Both the position numbers and the translations under genes were made by a program. From the NCBI RefSeq assembly GCF_002204795.1, contig NZ_NIXO01000017.1, forward strand, positions 43,374 to 107,373: DNA of 64,000 nt. The letters are read 5' to 3'. The notes beneath the pieces are model-generated. The model ran no database searches and had not been told where the DNA came from. It saw nothing but the letters and a program-made list of their open reading frames with translations. The DNA comes from Pseudomonas sp. K2I15. Lineage in GTDB: Bacteria; Pseudomonadota; Gammaproteobacteria; Pseudomonadales; Pseudomonadaceae. Below are positions 10,264-19,204 of this stretch, piece by piece. Within the stretch, counting starts at the first letter, position 1; each line of letters begins with the position of its first letter.

Positions 10264-10760
10264 TGCGCCAGATTCGCCCTATGGCGATTATCGACCGCAG
10301 CCGCGATCAGGACTTCATGCGTGAAGCGCTGGCCCTGGCCGCCCAGGGCGCCGCGCTGGGCGAAGTGCCGGTGGGCGCGGTGCTGGTGCAGGATGGCGCA
10401 ATCATCGGGCGCGGCTTCAACTGCCCCATCAGCGGCAACGACCCCAGTGCGCATGCCGAGATGGTTGCGATTCGCGCGGCTGCCCAGGCCGTGAGCAATT
10501 ACCGGCTGCCGGGCAGTACGCTCTATGTGACGCTGGAGCCGTGCAGCATGTGCGCCGGGCTGATCGTGCACTCGCGGATTGCCCGCGTGGTGTACGGCGC
10601 GCTGGAGCCGAAAGCCGGGATTGTGCAAAGCCAGGGGCAGTTTTTTACCCAGGGCTTTCTCAACCATCGGGTGCTGTATGAGGGCGGCGTGTTGGCCGAA
10701 GAGTGCGGGACGGTGTTGAGCGAGTTCTTCAAGGCGCGAAGAGCCAAGCCAACACTCTAG
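10263..10760 (+). CDS. tadA: tRNA-specific adenosine deaminase TadA
   Basis: TadA converts A34 to inosine in tRNA-Arg(ACG). The 165-aa product has the zinc/catalytic motif H64-A-E66 and the PCSMC motif at residues 93-97, in the order of the family. ATG 10263 overlaps the cumA stop (TGATG), so the two are co-translated. A GTG one codon earlier is possible. A REPIN follows the stop. Confidence 0.95.
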   Translation: MRQIRPMAIIDRSRDQDFMREALALAAQGAALGEVPVGAVLVQDGAIIGRGFNCPISGNDPSAHAEMVAIRAAAQAVSNYRLPGSTLYVTLEPCSMCAGLIVHSRIARVVYGALEPKAGIVQSQGQFFTQGFLNHRVLYEGGVLAEECGTVLSEFFKARRAKPTL

Positions 10761-10781
10761 AGAACACCGAGGGCCAATGTG

Positions 10782-10865
10782 TGTGGGCTTGCTCGCGAAT
10801 GCGGTGTGTCAGTCAATACAGGTGCTGACTGATCCACCGCATTCGCGAGCAAGCCCGCTCCCACA
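10782..10865. repeat. REPIN between tadA and cmoB (degraded left arm)
   Basis: The left arm reads TGTGGGCTTGCTCGCGAATG, missing the AGCGGG of the standard element. The right arm CATTCGCGAGCAAGCCCGCT... is complete. Arms around GGCTTGCTCGCGAATGCGGT and its complement still pair. It lies between convergent tadA and cmoB. Confidence 0.88.
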
Positions 10866-10898
10866 TTTTTGATCTCCACTGCTCTGGGAGATTGGGGG

Positions 10899-11855
10899 TT
10901 ACTTCTTGGCGACAATCACTGCCCGCATCGGCGCTGGCAGCCCTTCGAGGGTCTTGCTGTGATCTTCAGGGTCCAGGAAGTCGCTGAGGGACTGATACTT
11001 CATCCACTCCGTGCCGCGCTGTTCCTCGATCGTCGTCACGCTCACATCCACACAACGCACATCACTGAAGCCTGCACGCCGTAGCCACAGCATCAGCGCC
11101 GGCACCGACGGCAGGAACCACACGTTGCGCATCTGCGCGTAGCGATCTTCCGGCACCAGCACCTGTTGCTGATCGCCTTCAACCACCAACGTCTCCAACA
11201 CCAATTCACCGCCCTTCACCAGGCAATCTTTCAGCGCCAGCAAATGCTCGATCGGCGAACGACGGTGATAGAACACGCCCATGGAAAACACTGTGTCGAA
11301 GCCTTCCATATTCGGCGGCAGGTCTTCAAACGGGAATGGCAGGTGCCAGGCCTTAGGCGTCGACAGGTAACGCTGCACCGCCTGGAACTGGCAGAAGAAC
11401 AGCCAGTTGGGGTCGACGCCAATCACGCTGTCTGCCCCCGCGCCGAGCATGCGCCACATGTAATAGCCGTTGCCGCAGCCCACATCGAGGATGCGTTTGC
11501 CCTTGAGGTCCAGGTGCGGCGCGACCCGCGACCACTTCCAGTCCGAGCGCCATTCGGTGTCGACGTGCACGCCGAACAGATCAAACGGACCCTTGCGCCA
11601 CGGGCACAACCCCATCAGTGCGGTGCGCATTTGCGCGCGGGTTTCATCGTCGCAATCGGTGTCCAGCACCAGGCCGTTCAGCAGGTCGATTTCACTGGGC
11701 ATGATCTTCGGCAGCGCATCCAGCGCGCTTTGCCAGCGTTCCAGGTCGCCGTGACCCTTCTCCATCTTCGCATCGAGTTGCGCTTGCAGGCCTTGGGCCC
11801 ATACGGCCAGGGGAGTGCCGACCAGATGGCGGGCGAGGGGAGACAGATCAATCAT
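10899..11855 (-). CDS. cmoB: tRNA U34 carboxymethyltransferase CmoB
   Basis: CmoB transfers the carboxymethyl group of carboxy-SAM to 5-hydroxyuridine-34 of tRNA, making cmo5U. The 318-aa product has the family start [13 protein letters not shown], the nucleotide-binding motif [19 protein letters not shown], and the [17 protein letters not shown] region. It overlaps the upstream cmoA by 4 bases, so the carboxy-SAM synthase and its user are co-translated. Confidence 0.96.
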   Translation of the reverse strand: MIDLSPLARHLVGTPLAVWAQGLQAQLDAKMEKGHGDLERWQSALDALPKIMPSEIDLLNGLVLDTDCDDETRAQMRTALMGLCPWRKGPFDLFGVHVDTEWRSDWKWSRVAPHLDLKGKRILDVGCGNGYYMWRMLGAGADSVIGVDPNWLFFCQFQAVQRYLSTPKAWHLPFPFEDLPPNMEGFDTVFSMGVFYHRRSPIEHLLALKDCLVKGGELVLETLVVEGDQQQVLVPEDRYAQMRNVWFLPSVPALMLWLRRAGFSDVRCVDVSVTTIEEQRGTEWMKYQSLSDFLDPEDHSKTLEGLPAPMRAVIVAKK

Positions 11856-12595
11856 GGCAAGGCAATCAACGAGGAAAAGTTAAGACACTGGAACCACGGC
11901 ACGACTTTCGAGAACCCGGCCGCCAGCAGGCGTTCGCGGTGTTCTTCGAGGCTGTCGGGCTTCATGACGTTTTCGATGGCGCTGCGCTTCTGGGCGATTT
12001 CCAGTTCGCTGTAGCCGTTGGCGCGCTTGAAGGCGATATGTAAATCGGTGAGCAGCGCGTGTTCTTGCGAATCATTGAAGCGCAGCTTTTCCGAGAGGAT
12101 CAACGCGCCGCCCGGCAGCAGCGACTGGCGAATGCGCGAGAGCAAGGCCAGGCGCTGTTCGGGGGCGATAAATTGCAGGGTGAAGTTCAGCGCCACGACC
12201 GAAGCTGGCTGGAATTGCAGCGCGAGGATATCGCCCTCGATCACGTCCACCGGCAGCAACTCCTGGAACATCGAGTCCTGGCCATTGAGGTATTCGCGGC
12301 AACGCTCGACCATCGCCGCCGAGTTATCCACAGCGATCACCCGGCAACCGTCGGTGCGCACGTGACGGCGCAGGGCCTGGGTCACCGCGCCGAGGGACGA
12401 ACCAAGGTCGTAGAGCACGCTATTGGGCTGGGCAAACTGCGCCGCCAGCACGCCGAGGTTCTCGACGATGGTCGGGTAACCGGGCACCGAGCGCTTGATC
12501 ATGTCCGGGAAAACCCGCACCACGTCTTCGTTGAAGGCGAAGTCCGGCACCTGGGGCAGGGGCTGGGCGAATAGGCGATCGGGTTCTTTGCTCAC
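11852..12595 (-). CDS. cmoA: Carboxy-S-adenosyl-L-methionine synthase CmoA
   Basis: CmoA makes carboxy-SAM from SAM and prephenate for CmoB. The 247-aa product contains [20 protein letters not shown] near the N-terminus, the SAM motif [16 protein letters not shown], and [16 protein letters not shown]. It is the first gene of the leftward cmoA-cmoB pair, with an ATGA-type overlap. Confidence 0.96.
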   Translation of the reverse strand: MSKEPDRLFAQPLPQVPDFAFNEDVVRVFPDMIKRSVPGYPTIVENLGVLAAQFAQPNSVLYDLGSSLGAVTQALRRHVRTDGCRVIAVDNSAAMVERCREYLNGQDSMFQELLPVDVIEGDILALQFQPASVVALNFTLQFIAPEQRLALLSRIRQSLLPGGALILSEKLRFNDSQEHALLTDLHIAFKRANGYSELEIAQKRSAIENVMKPDSLEEHRERLLAAGFSKVVPWFQCLNFSSLIALP

Positions 12596-12631
12596 GGCTG
12601 TTCCGGCGACGAGGGGGAAAAGGCCGGCATT

Positions 12632-13288
12632 TTAGCCAAATTGGTCTTCGGATGCGCGGGTTGTCTGATGGAACGCCGATGCGGTGATTCCCCACTGCCC
12701 CAGCCAATAGCTGACGATCAGCAAATACGGCGCCGCTTCAAACGCCACCACAAACCGATTGATCCCGATCAGCGTGTCGGAAAACACAAACGACACCGCG
12801 CCCGCCGCCGCCAGGTACGCCGAGCGTTTGGGCACTTCGCTGCCCAATCGCGCCAGCGCCCGCCAGAGCATGGCGCTGATCACCAATGCGTAAACCACCA
12901 CCGGCACCAGCAATGGGCCAAGGCCGTGGGATATCAGGATGCTCAGCAAGATCGCGCCAACCACCAGCGCCAACACCAGTGGCAAGATCGCCGGGCGGCG
13001 GCAGTCGCTCAAGTAGGCTTTCAGGTACGCCAGGTGCGCGAACAAAAACGCGCCGAGGCCAAAGATGAACAAGTCGCCGGGCCAGGCCAGCAGCACATCG
13101 CCCACCAGTGAAAAAATCAGCCCCAGGCTGATCCAGCGTCGATAGTCGGTGGGCGGCGCATCATGCAGCCAGCCCAGCAGCGCCAGCACCGGCAGCGGCT
13201 TGACGAGCAAGCAGAGCAGGGTGGCGTGGGTGCTCAGGCCGTAGATAAAGGTCACCGCACCCATCAACGCAAGGATCATCCATGGCAT
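12632..13288 (-). CDS. YhhN-family membrane protein (lysoplasmalogenase-like)
   Basis: A 218-aa protein with about eight membrane segments and almost no soluble part. The motifs LLVKPLPVLALLGW, LIFSLVGDVLLAWPG and FLFAHLAYLKAYL are those of the YhhN/TMEM86 family, whose animal members hydrolyse the vinyl-ether bond of lysoplasmalogens; the bacterial role is uncertain. It abuts the I42 inhibitor gene upstream on the same strand, so the two may share a transcript. Confidence 0.85.
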   Translation of the reverse strand: MPWMILALMGAVTFIYGLSTHATLLCLLVKPLPVLALLGWLHDAPPTDYRRWISLGLIFSLVGDVLLAWPGDLFIFGLGAFLFAHLAYLKAYLSDCRRPAILPLVLALVVGAILLSILISHGLGPLLVPVVVYALVISAMLWRALARLGSEVPKRSAYLAAAGAVSFVFSDTLIGINRFVVAFEAAPYLLIVSYWLGQWGITASAFHQTTRASEDQFG

Positions 13289-13289
13289 A

Positions 13290-13682
13290 TCAGTTCACCG
13301 TAATGGCGCAGTCGAAGGTTTCGGCCGGTTCTGCTTCCGGCTCCCAGGGTTGTTGTGAGGTGAGGCGCAAACGGCCCTGGCCTGCATTAGAGGCCTGGAA
13401 GCGCCAGGTGGACTGGCCGCCACTGCCGACTACGCCGGTGTCTTCGGTGTTGCTGTAGACCTCGGGGCTGAGGCTGCGCAGCACACCGCCGGCCGAGTCC
13501 TGGATGGCCCAGCGGTAACCGGTGGTGGGGTTGCTGGGCAGGGTCAGGATCAGGTTTTGCCCGGTTTTGAGTTGCAGCGGGCAAGCGCTCTGTTTTTCCA
13601 CGGTGACGTTTTGCTTCGGCGCACTGGCACAGGCGGCGAGCAGGCAAAGGCTCAGGGGGAGAAGCAGGCGGGCAGCGGTCAT
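13290..13682 (-). CDS. Chagasin-type (I42) protease inhibitor lipoprotein
   Basis: A 130-aa protein with a lipoprotein leader ending LLAACAS (lipobox LAAC) and an I42-type beta fold. LPSNPTTGYRW is the conserved NPTTG loop that blocks papain-like proteases. The position next to a Lon homologue matches the icp-asrA pair PA0778-PA0779 of P. aeruginosa, as I recall it. The true start is ATG 13682; the open frame to 13922 runs through a REPIN and is not coding. Confidence 0.88.
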   Translation of the reverse strand: MTAARLLLPLSLCLLAACASAPKQNVTVEKQSACPLQLKTGQNLILTLPSNPTTGYRWAIQDSAGGVLRSLSPEVYSNTEDTGVVGSGGQSTWRFQASNAGQGRLRLTSQQPWEPEAEPAETFDCAITVN

Positions 13683-13766
13683 GGGGGCTCCGTTGTTTGG
13701 CGACGAAGGGCGAGCATAACCGAAGATGAGACAAGGTGTGACAGATGGCGTTGTGTTGGCTGCACC

Positions 13767-13860
13767 GGCCCCTTCGCGAGCAAGCCCGCTCCCACATTCG
13801 ACCGCATTCCAAAGGATGAACTCGGTCAAGTGTGGGAGCGGGCTTGCTCGCGAAGGGGCC
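13767..13860. repeat. REPIN between the I42 inhibitor and lon
   Basis: The arms GGCCCCTTCGCGAGCAAGCC... (13767-13796) and its complement (13831-13860) are perfect 30-bp inverted repeats. The order of the two REPs is opposite to the element at 8701. It lies between two leftward genes. Confidence 0.92.
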
Positions 13861-13881
13861 AGCTCAGACACTACATAACGG

Positions 13882-16302
13882 TCAGAACAACACCTTCGCC
13901 ACATCCGCAAACCGCTTGGCAAAGTGCACCGTCATCCCTTCCTTCAGGTACTCCGGCAATTCCTCAAAACTCCCGCGATTGGGCTCCGGCAAGATCAACT
14001 CGTGAATCTTCTGGCGCCGCGCCGCAATCACCTTCTCGCGCACCCCGCCAATCGGCAGTACATGCCCGGTCAACGTCAGTTCGCCGGTCATCGCTACGCC
14101 TTTTTTCGGCGCCTGGTTACGCGCCAGCGACAGCAACGCACTGGCCATGGTCACCCCGGCGCTCGGGCCGTCTTTGGGCGTGGCGCCTTCCGGCACGTGC
14201 AGGTGCACGAAGGCTTCGTCGAAGAACTTCGGGTCACCGCCAAACGACTTCAGGTTGGAGCTGATGTAGCTGTAGGCAATCTCGGCCGATTCCTTCATCA
14301 CGTCACCCAGTTGCCCGGTGAGTTTGAAGCCACGGTTCAGCGTGTGAATGCGTGTGGCCTCGATCGGCAGGGTCGCGCCGCCCATGCTGGTCCAGGCCAG
14401 GCCTGTAATCACGCCCGTACCGGACAGCACTTGCTCATTACGGAACACCGGCATGCCCAAGGACGCTTCCAGGTCCTTGTTGCCGATCTTGATCACCGAG
14501 TCCGGCTCATCCAGCAGCTTGACCACCGCCTTGCGCACCAGTTTGCCCAGCTGTTTTTCCAGCTGGCGCACACCGGCTTCGCGGGCGTAGCCATCGATCA
14601 GGGCGCGCAGGGCGCCGTCGCTGATGGACAGGCTGTTTTTCGACACGCCGGCTTTTTCCAACTGCTTTGGCCACAGGTGGCGCTTGGCAATCGCGACTTT
14701 TTCTTCGGTGATATAGCCCGACAGGCGAATCACTTCCATCCGGTCCAGCAACGGGCCGGGGATCGAATCCAGGGTGTTGGCGGTGCACACGAACAGCACT
14801 TTGGACAGGTCCAGTCGCAGGTCCAGGTAGTGGTCGAGGAATTCGACGTTCTGTTCCGGGTCCAGGGTTTCGAGCAGCGCCGAGGCCGGGTCGCCCTGGT
14901 AGCTCTGGCCCATCTTGTCGATCTCGTCGAGCATGATCACCGGGTTCATCACTTCCACATCTTTGAGCGCTTGCACCAGCTTGCCCGGCATGGCGCCGAT
15001 GTAGGTGCGGCGATGGCCCTTGATCTCGGCCTCGTCACGCATGCCGCCGACGCTGAAGCGGTAGAACGGGCGACCGAGGGATTCGGCAATCGATTTACCT
15101 ACGCTGGTCTTACCCACACCCGGCGGGCCCACCAGCAACACGATGGAACCGGCGACTTCGCCTTTGTAGGCGCCCACTGCCAGGAATTCGAGGATGCGAC
15201 TCTTGATGTCGTCCAGGCCGGCGTGGTGTTTATCGAGCACTTTGCGGGCGTGCTTGAGGTCGAGTTTGTCCTCGCCATACACGCCCCACGGCACCGAGGT
15301 GGCCCAGTCCAGGTAGTTGCGGGTGACCGCATACTCCGGCGAACCGGTCTCCAGGATCGACAGCTTGTTCATTTCTTCAGTGATGCGTTTCTGCGCCTGG
15401 GTCGGCAGCACCTTACCCACCAGGCGTAGTTCGAACTGTTCGACGTCGGCGCTGCGATCGTCCTTGGTCAGCCCCAGCTCTTGCTGGATGACCTTGAGCT
15501 GTTCCTTGAGGAAGAACTCGCGCTGGTGCTCGCCGATCTTGCGGTTCACTTCGGCGGAGATTTCTTTTTGCAGGCGCGCGACTTCGACTTCCTTGCGCAA
15601 CATCGGCAAGACTTTTTCCATGCGCTTGAGCATGGGCACGCAGTCCAGCACTTGCTGCAGCTCGTTGCCGGTGGCCGAGGTGAGGGCAGCGGCAAAGTCG
15701 GTCAGCGGCGACGGGTCGTTGGGGCTGAAGCGGTTGAGGTAGTTCTTCAGCTCTTCGCTGTACAGCGGGTTGAGCGGCAGCAGTTCCTTGATCGCATTGA
15801 TCAGCGCCATGCCGTAGGCCTTGACCTCGTCGGTCGGTTGGGTCGGCTGGTGCGGGTATTCAACTTCCACCAGGTACGGTGGGCGGTGGTGCTTGAGCCA
15901 GGTCTTGATCCGCACGCGGGTCAGGCCCTGGGCGACGAATTGCAGCTTGCCGTTTTCGCGGCTGGCGTGATGCACCTTCACCAGGGTGCCGTACAGCGGC
16001 AGGCTGGAGGTGTCAAAGTGGCGCGGATCTTCTGGCGGGGTTTCCATGAAGAACAGGGCAAGGGAATGGTGGTCGGATTTGCTCACCAGCTCCAGGGTTT
16101 CGGCCCACGGCTCTTCATTGACGATCACCGGCAACACTTGCGCCGGGAAGAAAGGCCGGTTGTGGATCGGGATGATGTAGACCTTGTCGGGCAGGTTTTG
16201 CCCAGGCAGGGCCAGGCCAGTGTTGGAGGAAGTGTGTTCAGCGTTTTCCGGGTCGGCGTAGTCGTTGAGGTCGATGTCCGGGAATTCTTGCTGGTCGCTC
16301 AT
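13882..16302 (-). CDS. Second Lon-type ATP-dependent protease (AsrA-like)
   Basis: An 806-aa Lon protease with N-terminal substrate-binding domain (VYIIPIHNRPFFPAQVLPV), AAA+ module (Walker A VGPPGVGKTSVGKS, Walker B VIMLDEIDKM) and C-terminal protease domain. The catalytic serine is in PKDGPSAGVTMA and the lysine in GGVREKVIAARR. By position next to the chagasin-like gene it matches AsrA (PA0779) of P. aeruginosa, linked to the aminoglycoside-induced stress response, and not housekeeping Lon near clpX. I start at ATG 16302 (MSDQQEFPDIDL), preceded by AGGTG; the longer frame adds nine residues. Confidence 0.93.
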   Translation of the reverse strand: MSDQQEFPDIDLNDYADPENAEHTSSNTGLALPGQNLPDKVYIIPIHNRPFFPAQVLPVIVNEEPWAETLELVSKSDHHSLALFFMETPPEDPRHFDTSSLPLYGTLVKVHHASRENGKLQFVAQGLTRVRIKTWLKHHRPPYLVEVEYPHQPTQPTDEVKAYGMALINAIKELLPLNPLYSEELKNYLNRFSPNDPSPLTDFAAALTSATGNELQQVLDCVPMLKRMEKVLPMLRKEVEVARLQKEISAEVNRKIGEHQREFFLKEQLKVIQQELGLTKDDRSADVEQFELRLVGKVLPTQAQKRITEEMNKLSILETGSPEYAVTRNYLDWATSVPWGVYGEDKLDLKHARKVLDKHHAGLDDIKSRILEFLAVGAYKGEVAGSIVLLVGPPGVGKTSVGKSIAESLGRPFYRFSVGGMRDEAEIKGHRRTYIGAMPGKLVQALKDVEVMNPVIMLDEIDKMGQSYQGDPASALLETLDPEQNVEFLDHYLDLRLDLSKVLFVCTANTLDSIPGPLLDRMEVIRLSGYITEEKVAIAKRHLWPKQLEKAGVSKNSLSISDGALRALIDGYAREAGVRQLEKQLGKLVRKAVVKLLDEPDSVIKIGNKDLEASLGMPVFRNEQVLSGTGVITGLAWTSMGGATLPIEATRIHTLNRGFKLTGQLGDVMKESAEIAYSYISSNLKSFGGDPKFFDEAFVHLHVPEGATPKDGPSAGVTMASALLSLARNQAPKKGVAMTGELTLTGHVLPIGGVREKVIAARRQKIHELILPEPNRGSFEELPEYLKEGMTVHFAKRFADVAKVLF

Positions 16303-16417
16303 GGGGCACCTGCATAAGGAAGTATGCAAGTTAGATGGGGCAGGTCGGCAGTGGTTTCAATGGGCGAGGGCGGTTAGCAACAAATTGCACAATATTTTCG
16401 AAACGCTGCTGGACCGA

Positions 16418-16506
16418 TGTGGGAGCGGGCTTGCTCGCGAATTCGGTGCATCAGTCGCACATGTATTGGCTGACCCATCGCATTCGCGAGCCAGCCCGCT
16501 CCCACA
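16418..16506. repeat. REPIN between lon and the GntR regulator
   Basis: The left arm TGTGGGAGCGGGCTTGCTCG... starts at 16418. The right arm ends at 16506 and reads CGCGAGCCAGCCCGCTCCCA, with one mismatch (CCAG for CAAG). It sits in the 221-base gap between two leftward genes. Confidence 0.9.
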
Positions 16507-16523
16507 GGTTGGATTGCGTTTCG

Positions 16524-17558
16524 TCAGCTGAGTTTGTGCAGGTAGGCGGGTAGCGGCTGTTCGGGCAGCACCGACAGCACCTTCAAACGCTGCAACATCC
16601 GCTGCCGGGCCCGTTGCAGGTGCTCGCGCAGGTTCAGGGCAGCGGCGTCGAATGCGCCATGCAGCAACAGCTCCAGGATCAACCGATGCTCGGCCAGCAT
16701 CGCCGGATCGGCGCCAATGCCCAGCAGGCGGTAGAAAATCCGGCTGATGATCATCGGGCTCTGCCCCTGGCGGATCAGCGCGGCGATCTTGCGGTTTTGC
16801 AGGCCGGCGAGGCAGTGCTGGTGCAGGTCTTCCTCGATCTGCTCGATCTCTTCCAGGCTGCAATGGGCGCTGTTCTGCGCGTCGAGCACCCGCTGCAGCA
16901 TGGCGTGCAGCAGGTCGCGGTCGAGGTCTGGCGCGCTCTGGCGCAGGGCTTCGGGCTCCAGGCAGGCGCGCAGTTCGTAGTCTTCGGTGACTTCCCGGGC
17001 GGTCAGCGGCCCGGCCAGCCATTGGGAATAGGGTTCTTTTTCTACCAGGCCACGGTCGCGCAGGCGCATCAGCGCTTCACGCACCACCGCGCGGCTGACG
17101 TTGTAGTGCTCGGCGGCGGCCTGTTCATCCAGGCGGTAGTGGCCGAAAGCGATGCAGGTGGACAGCGCTGCGCCGATCTCCTCGACGATGCGCTCCCCCA
17201 GTGGCCGGGTGTCTACCAGTTCATCTTCACCGTTGAGGCCCAGGTGCGCATGGCTCAGGGGCAGGCGCAGCGGCTCCATGTCCAGGCCTTCGGGGTTGAT
17301 CAGGTAACCCCGGCCATCGAAGCGGCAAATCAGCCCTTCGTCATGCAACAGGTTCAGGGCTTTGCGCACCGGCACCCGGCTGGTGCCGAACAGTTCGGCC
17401 AGCGGCGCTTCCAGCAACACCAGGCCATGGCGGGCGGTGCCGTGGGTGATTGCGTCGCGCAAAACCTGGTGAATCATCGCGTAACGGGAAGCCGAGGCTG
17501 GCACTGCTTTCATCGGGTTCTCTGGAGCAAACGGGTCGGTGGCCGGAGATTCTCTCAT
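16524..17558 (-). CDS. GntR/FCD transcription regulator with two winged-helix domains
   Basis: A 344-aa regulator with an unusual tandem layout. One GntR-type HTH contains LAELFGTSRVPVRKALNLLH, a second contains AAEHYNVSRAVVREALMRLR, and an FCD-type helical effector domain follows. Single-HTH FCD regulators are about 230 aa. It is divergent from the amidase operon across a 291-base region with AT-rich ATGTAC repeats, so it probably controls that operon and itself. The start is uncertain: ATG 17558 follows ACAGG, ATG 17513 gives a shorter protein. The ligand is unknown, perhaps the amide or imide substrate of the operon. Confidence 0.82.
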   Translation of the reverse strand: MRESPATDPFAPENPMKAVPASASRYAMIHQVLRDAITHGTARHGLVLLEAPLAELFGTSRVPVRKALNLLHDEGLICRFDGRGYLINPEGLDMEPLRLPLSHAHLGLNGEDELVDTRPLGERIVEEIGAALSTCIAFGHYRLDEQAAAEHYNVSRAVVREALMRLRDRGLVEKEPYSQWLAGPLTAREVTEDYELRACLEPEALRQSAPDLDRDLLHAMLQRVLDAQNSAHCSLEEIEQIEEDLHQHCLAGLQNRKIAALIRQGQSPMIISRIFYRLLGIGADPAMLAEHRLILELLLHGAFDAAALNLREHLQRARQRMLQRLKVLSVLPEQPLPAYLHKLS

Positions 17559-17639
17559 AGTTGCGCCTGTCACTCTGCGCCACGTCGGTGGCACTTTTTT
17601 GGGGCCTTTAGAGGGTGGATGTTACTTTTCTGCACAAAA

Positions 17640-17664
17640 ATGTACTTATTAATAAAAGATACAT
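17640..17664. promoter_or_regulatory. Candidate GntR operator 1
   Basis: An ATGTAC (17640-17645), TTATTAATAA, GATACAT arrangement forms an imperfect dyad in the region between the GntR gene and the amidase. The same elements recur at 17807-17829. It is assigned to the GntR protein by position only. Confidence 0.45.
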
Positions 17665-17806
17665 TATTTCATTGTGGCCGATTATTAAACGCCCACTGAT
17701 ATTTCTTTTGATGTCTCAAACCCATCTAGCCTGTGGATCTGCTCCAAAGTGCCGGATGCGCCAAACGCGCTCTTCACAAGACTGGCACGAAAGCTGCCTT
17801 TATAAA

Positions 17807-17829
17807 ATGTACATTTTATTAATATGTAC
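17807..17829. promoter_or_regulatory. Candidate GntR operator 2 over the amidase promoter
   Basis: The palindrome ATGTACAT (17807-17814), TTTATTAAT, then ATGTAC (17824-17829) repeats the parts of site 1. It lies 20 bases before the amidase ATG and overlaps a TATAAAAT-like -10 at 17801-17808. Binding here would block transcription, consistent with a substrate-relieved repressor. Confidence 0.5.
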
Positions 17830-17849
17830 GTTTTTAAAAGGTCATTCCC

Positions 17850-19193
17850 ATGTCAGACGCCACTTCACTGGCCGAGGATTTCGCCAGCGGTCGCAGCGAC
17901 CCGGTGCACGCCCTCGAACAGGCGCTCGTTCACGCGAGCATGGCCCCCAGCGTGTTCATCTCCCTGACCGCCGAGCGCGCCCGCCGTGAGGCCCAAGCGT
18001 CCGCTGCCCGCTGGCGTGCCGGCCAGCCGTTGAGCGTGTTCGACGGTGTGCCCCTGGCCTGGAAAGATTTGTTTGATGTGGCCGGCAGCATTACCACGGC
18101 TGGCGCGGCCTATCGCAGCAACGCGCCGGCCGCTTTGCTGGACGCGCCGAGCGTAGGCCTGCTATGCCGCGCCGGGATGGTCAGCGTGGGCAAGACCAAC
18201 CTCAGTGAGCTGGCGTACTCCGGCCTGGGCCTGAACCCGCATTTCGGCACGCCGCACAACCCGAGCAGCGTCGACCAACCGCGAATTCCCGGTGGCTCGT
18301 CGTCGGGTTCAGCCGTCGTCGTGGCGGCCGGTATCGTGCCGATCGCCATGGGCACCGACACCGCAGGCTCCATTCGCATTCCCGCTGCGCTGAATGGCGT
18401 GGTGGGTTATCGCAGCAGTTGCCGGCGCTACAGCCGCGACGGCGTTTTCCCGTTGGCCCATACCCTCGACAGCCTCGGCCCGCTGACCCGCAGCGTGCGC
18501 GATGCGCTGGCCATCGACGACCTGCTCAACGGTCGCGACCAGCGCCAGCCACGCCAGGCCCGCAGCCTCAATGGCCAGCGCTTTTGGGTCGAACAGAGTG
18601 TGCTGGAAGACGCCCGCGTCGAACCCGGCGTGCGCGATAACCTGCAGCAGTGCGTAGACCGATTGAAAACCGAAGGTGCGCTGATTGAAGTGCGCCCCTC
18701 GAAGACCTTCCAGGCCACCCTCGACCTGATCCAGCACCAAGGCTGGCTCGGCTCCTTCGAGGCTTTCGCCCTCCACGAAGCCCTGCTCGACAGCCCCGAC
18801 GCCGAACAACTCGACCCGCGCGTACGCCGTCGCCTTGAAGCCGCGCGCACGCTACCCGCCAGCCAGCTGCTGGCGCTCTACGAAGCCCGCCGCCGGCTGC
18901 AACAGCAGCTTGTCGATGAACTCGACGGCGCCATCCTCATCACCCCCACCGTGGCCCACGTTGCCCCGGCCCTGGCGCCACTGGAAGCCGACGATCAACT
19001 GTTCGTCAGCACCAACCTCGCCACCCTGCGCCTGACCATGCCCGGCAGTTTGCTGGACATGCCCGGCGTCAGCCTGCCCAGCGGCCGCGATGCCCTGGGC
19101 CTGCCCACCGGCCTGCTGCTCAGCGCCCCCAGCGGCGAAGACGCGCGCCTGCTTCGGGCTGCCCTGTCAGTCGAAACAGCACTCACTTTTTAA
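17850..19193 (+). CDS. Amidase-signature family hydrolase
   Basis: A 447-aa amidase-signature enzyme with a complete Ser-cisSer-Lys triad: K72 in PLAWKDLF, S150 in PGGSSSGSA and S174 in DTAGSIR; the 24-residue spacing of the two serines matches malonamidase E2. It is cytoplasmic, with no signal peptide. It is the first gene of an operon that continues with a cyclic-imidase-like hydrolase. I infer it may act on the half-amide product of that enzyme, but substrates cannot be read from sequence. Confidence 0.88.
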   Translation: MSDATSLAEDFASGRSDPVHALEQALVHASMAPSVFISLTAERARREAQASAARWRAGQPLSVFDGVPLAWKDLFDVAGSITTAGAAYRSNAPAALLDAPSVGLLCRAGMVSVGKTNLSELAYSGLGLNPHFGTPHNPSSVDQPRIPGGSSSGSAVVVAAGIVPIAMGTDTAGSIRIPAALNGVVGYRSSCRRYSRDGVFPLAHTLDSLGPLTRSVRDALAIDDLLNGRDQRQPRQARSLNGQRFWVEQSVLEDARVEPGVRDNLQQCVDRLKTEGALIEVRPSKTFQATLDLIQHQGWLGSFEAFALHEALLDSPDAEQLDPRVRRRLEAARTLPASQLLALYEARRRLQQQLVDELDGAILITPTVAHVAPALAPLEADDQLFVSTNLATLRLTMPGSLLDMPGVSLPSGRDALGLPTGLLLSAPSGEDARLLRAALSVETALTF

Positions 19194-19204
19194 GGAGACA
19201 CATC

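Noticed and set aside
13683..13922. N-terminal extension of the I42 inhibitor
   Set aside because: The extension is translated REPIN sequence; the lipoprotein leader begins at ATG 13682.
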